Source of the DNA: Rhizobium mesosinicum
Lineage (GTDB): Bacteria > Pseudomonadota > Alphaproteobacteria > Rhizobiales > Rhizobiaceae
NCBI RefSeq assembly: GCF_019511345.1
Contig: NZ_JAEUAK010000002.1
Location: forward strand, 372,001-436,000
Direction of reading: 5' to 3'
DNA: 64,000 nt
The notes beneath the pieces are model-generated. The model was not told the origin of the DNA and did no database searches. It saw only the letters and a program-made list of their open reading frames with translations. Both the position numbers and the translations under genes were made by a program. This document shows, piece after piece, positions 63,850-64,000 of the stretch. Positions within the stretch are counted from its first letter, which is position 1; every line of letters starts with the position of its first letter.

Positions 63850-64000
63850 TTGATCGTCTGGCTGCGCATTGCCTTCGCGCTGACCGTCATCATCGTCGTC
63901 AGCGTCCTGCTCATACCGCTGCAGGTCCTGGCGCTGCGCTTCGACTGGAAACTCAGGCGCACCCTGCCCCGGCGCTGGCATCGTATCGTCTGCTACTGTC
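63850..64000 (+). CDS. olsA: 1-acyl-glycerol-3-phosphate acyltransferase, OlsA-like (5' part)
   Basis: The frame is open from a TTG at 63850 (GGGAG about 9 nt upstream) to the right edge, so only about 50 residues are visible. They form an N-terminal hydrophobic segment and a basic stretch (L-R-F-D-W-K-L-R-R-T-L-P-R-R-W-H-R-I-V), as at the start of rhizobial OlsA/PlsC acyltransferases. OlsA would add the second acyl chain to lyso-ornithine lipid. The H-x(4)-D motif lies outside the window, so the call rests on the N-terminus and on the order fur-olsA in related genomes. Confidence 0.65.
   Translation, partial: MIVWLRIAFALTVIIVVSVLLIPLQVLALRFDWKLRRTLPRRWHRIVCYC

Overview
This is a GC-rich chromosomal segment of an alphaproteobacterium of the order Rhizobiales, most likely a Rhizobium/Agrobacterium/Sinorhizobium relative. 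The evidence is the gene content and order (lptC-lptA-lptB-rpoN-hpf-ptsN; rpmH-rnpA-yidC-engB-argB-dapD-dapE; def-fmt-truA; NADP malic enzyme-mutS-glnD-murJ-trpS; nfu-tsaB-rimI-fur-olsA), two ornithine-lipid genes (olsB and the start of olsA), an alpha-r14/NfeR1-type small RNA, and several chemoreceptors. No prophage, insertion sequence, integrase or CRISPR array was seen. It looks like stable core chromosome with a few decayed genes.

Layout. 1-6.5 kb is the most accessory part: a lipoprotein alpha/beta hydrolase running off the left edge, the small RNA, an aldo/keto reductase, a methyltransferase-TetR pair, three small exported proteins, and remnants of an SDR and a MarR gene beside tRNA-Arg(ACG). 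6.6-10.3 kb holds a membrane histidine kinase and a chemoreceptor. 10.6-16.2 kb is the rpmH-rnpA-yidC-engB-argB housekeeping run, interrupted by an anti-sigma gene whose partner ECF sigma gene has decayed. 16.2-20.7 kb carries an SDR with a divergent, frameshifted LysR regulator, a PEP mutase/isocitrate lyase-family gene translationally coupled to ada, and a HAD nucleotidase. 20.8-27.8 kb has an EF-hand protein, a LOG-family protein, dapD-dapE, and truA/fmt/def. 27.9-34.4 kb contains a soluble globin-coupled chemoreceptor, rmuC, ribokinase and a large dCACHE chemoreceptor. 34.4-39.7 kb is the ptsN-hpf-rpoN-lptBAC block read on the minus strand. 39.9-48.4 kb has sppA-ihfB-lapA, acyl- and methyltransferases, lspA, a hybrid kinase and olsB. 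48.6-64 kb has malic enzyme, mutS, glnD, murJ, trpS, a stress protein, an Nfu scaffold, tsaB-rimI, a Fur-family regulator and the 5' end of olsA.

How the genes fit together. Nitrogen control is represented by rpoN (sigma-54), glnD (PII uridylyltransferase) and ptsN (EIIA-Ntr). Envelope biogenesis is represented by yidC, lptABC, lspA, murJ, olsA/olsB and the diaminopimelate genes. Translation and co-translational processing is represented by rpmH, trpS, def, fmt, truA, tsaB, rimI and three RNA methyltransferases.

The points most worth attention are: the small RNA with three anti-Shine-Dalgarno loops and a candidate operator over its promoter; a perfect match between those loops and the ribosome binding site of the malic enzyme gene; the decayed sigma factor with a retained anti-sigma factor; the frameshifted LysR gene; and a perfect 10-bp hairpin covering the ribosome binding site of the EF-hand gene.
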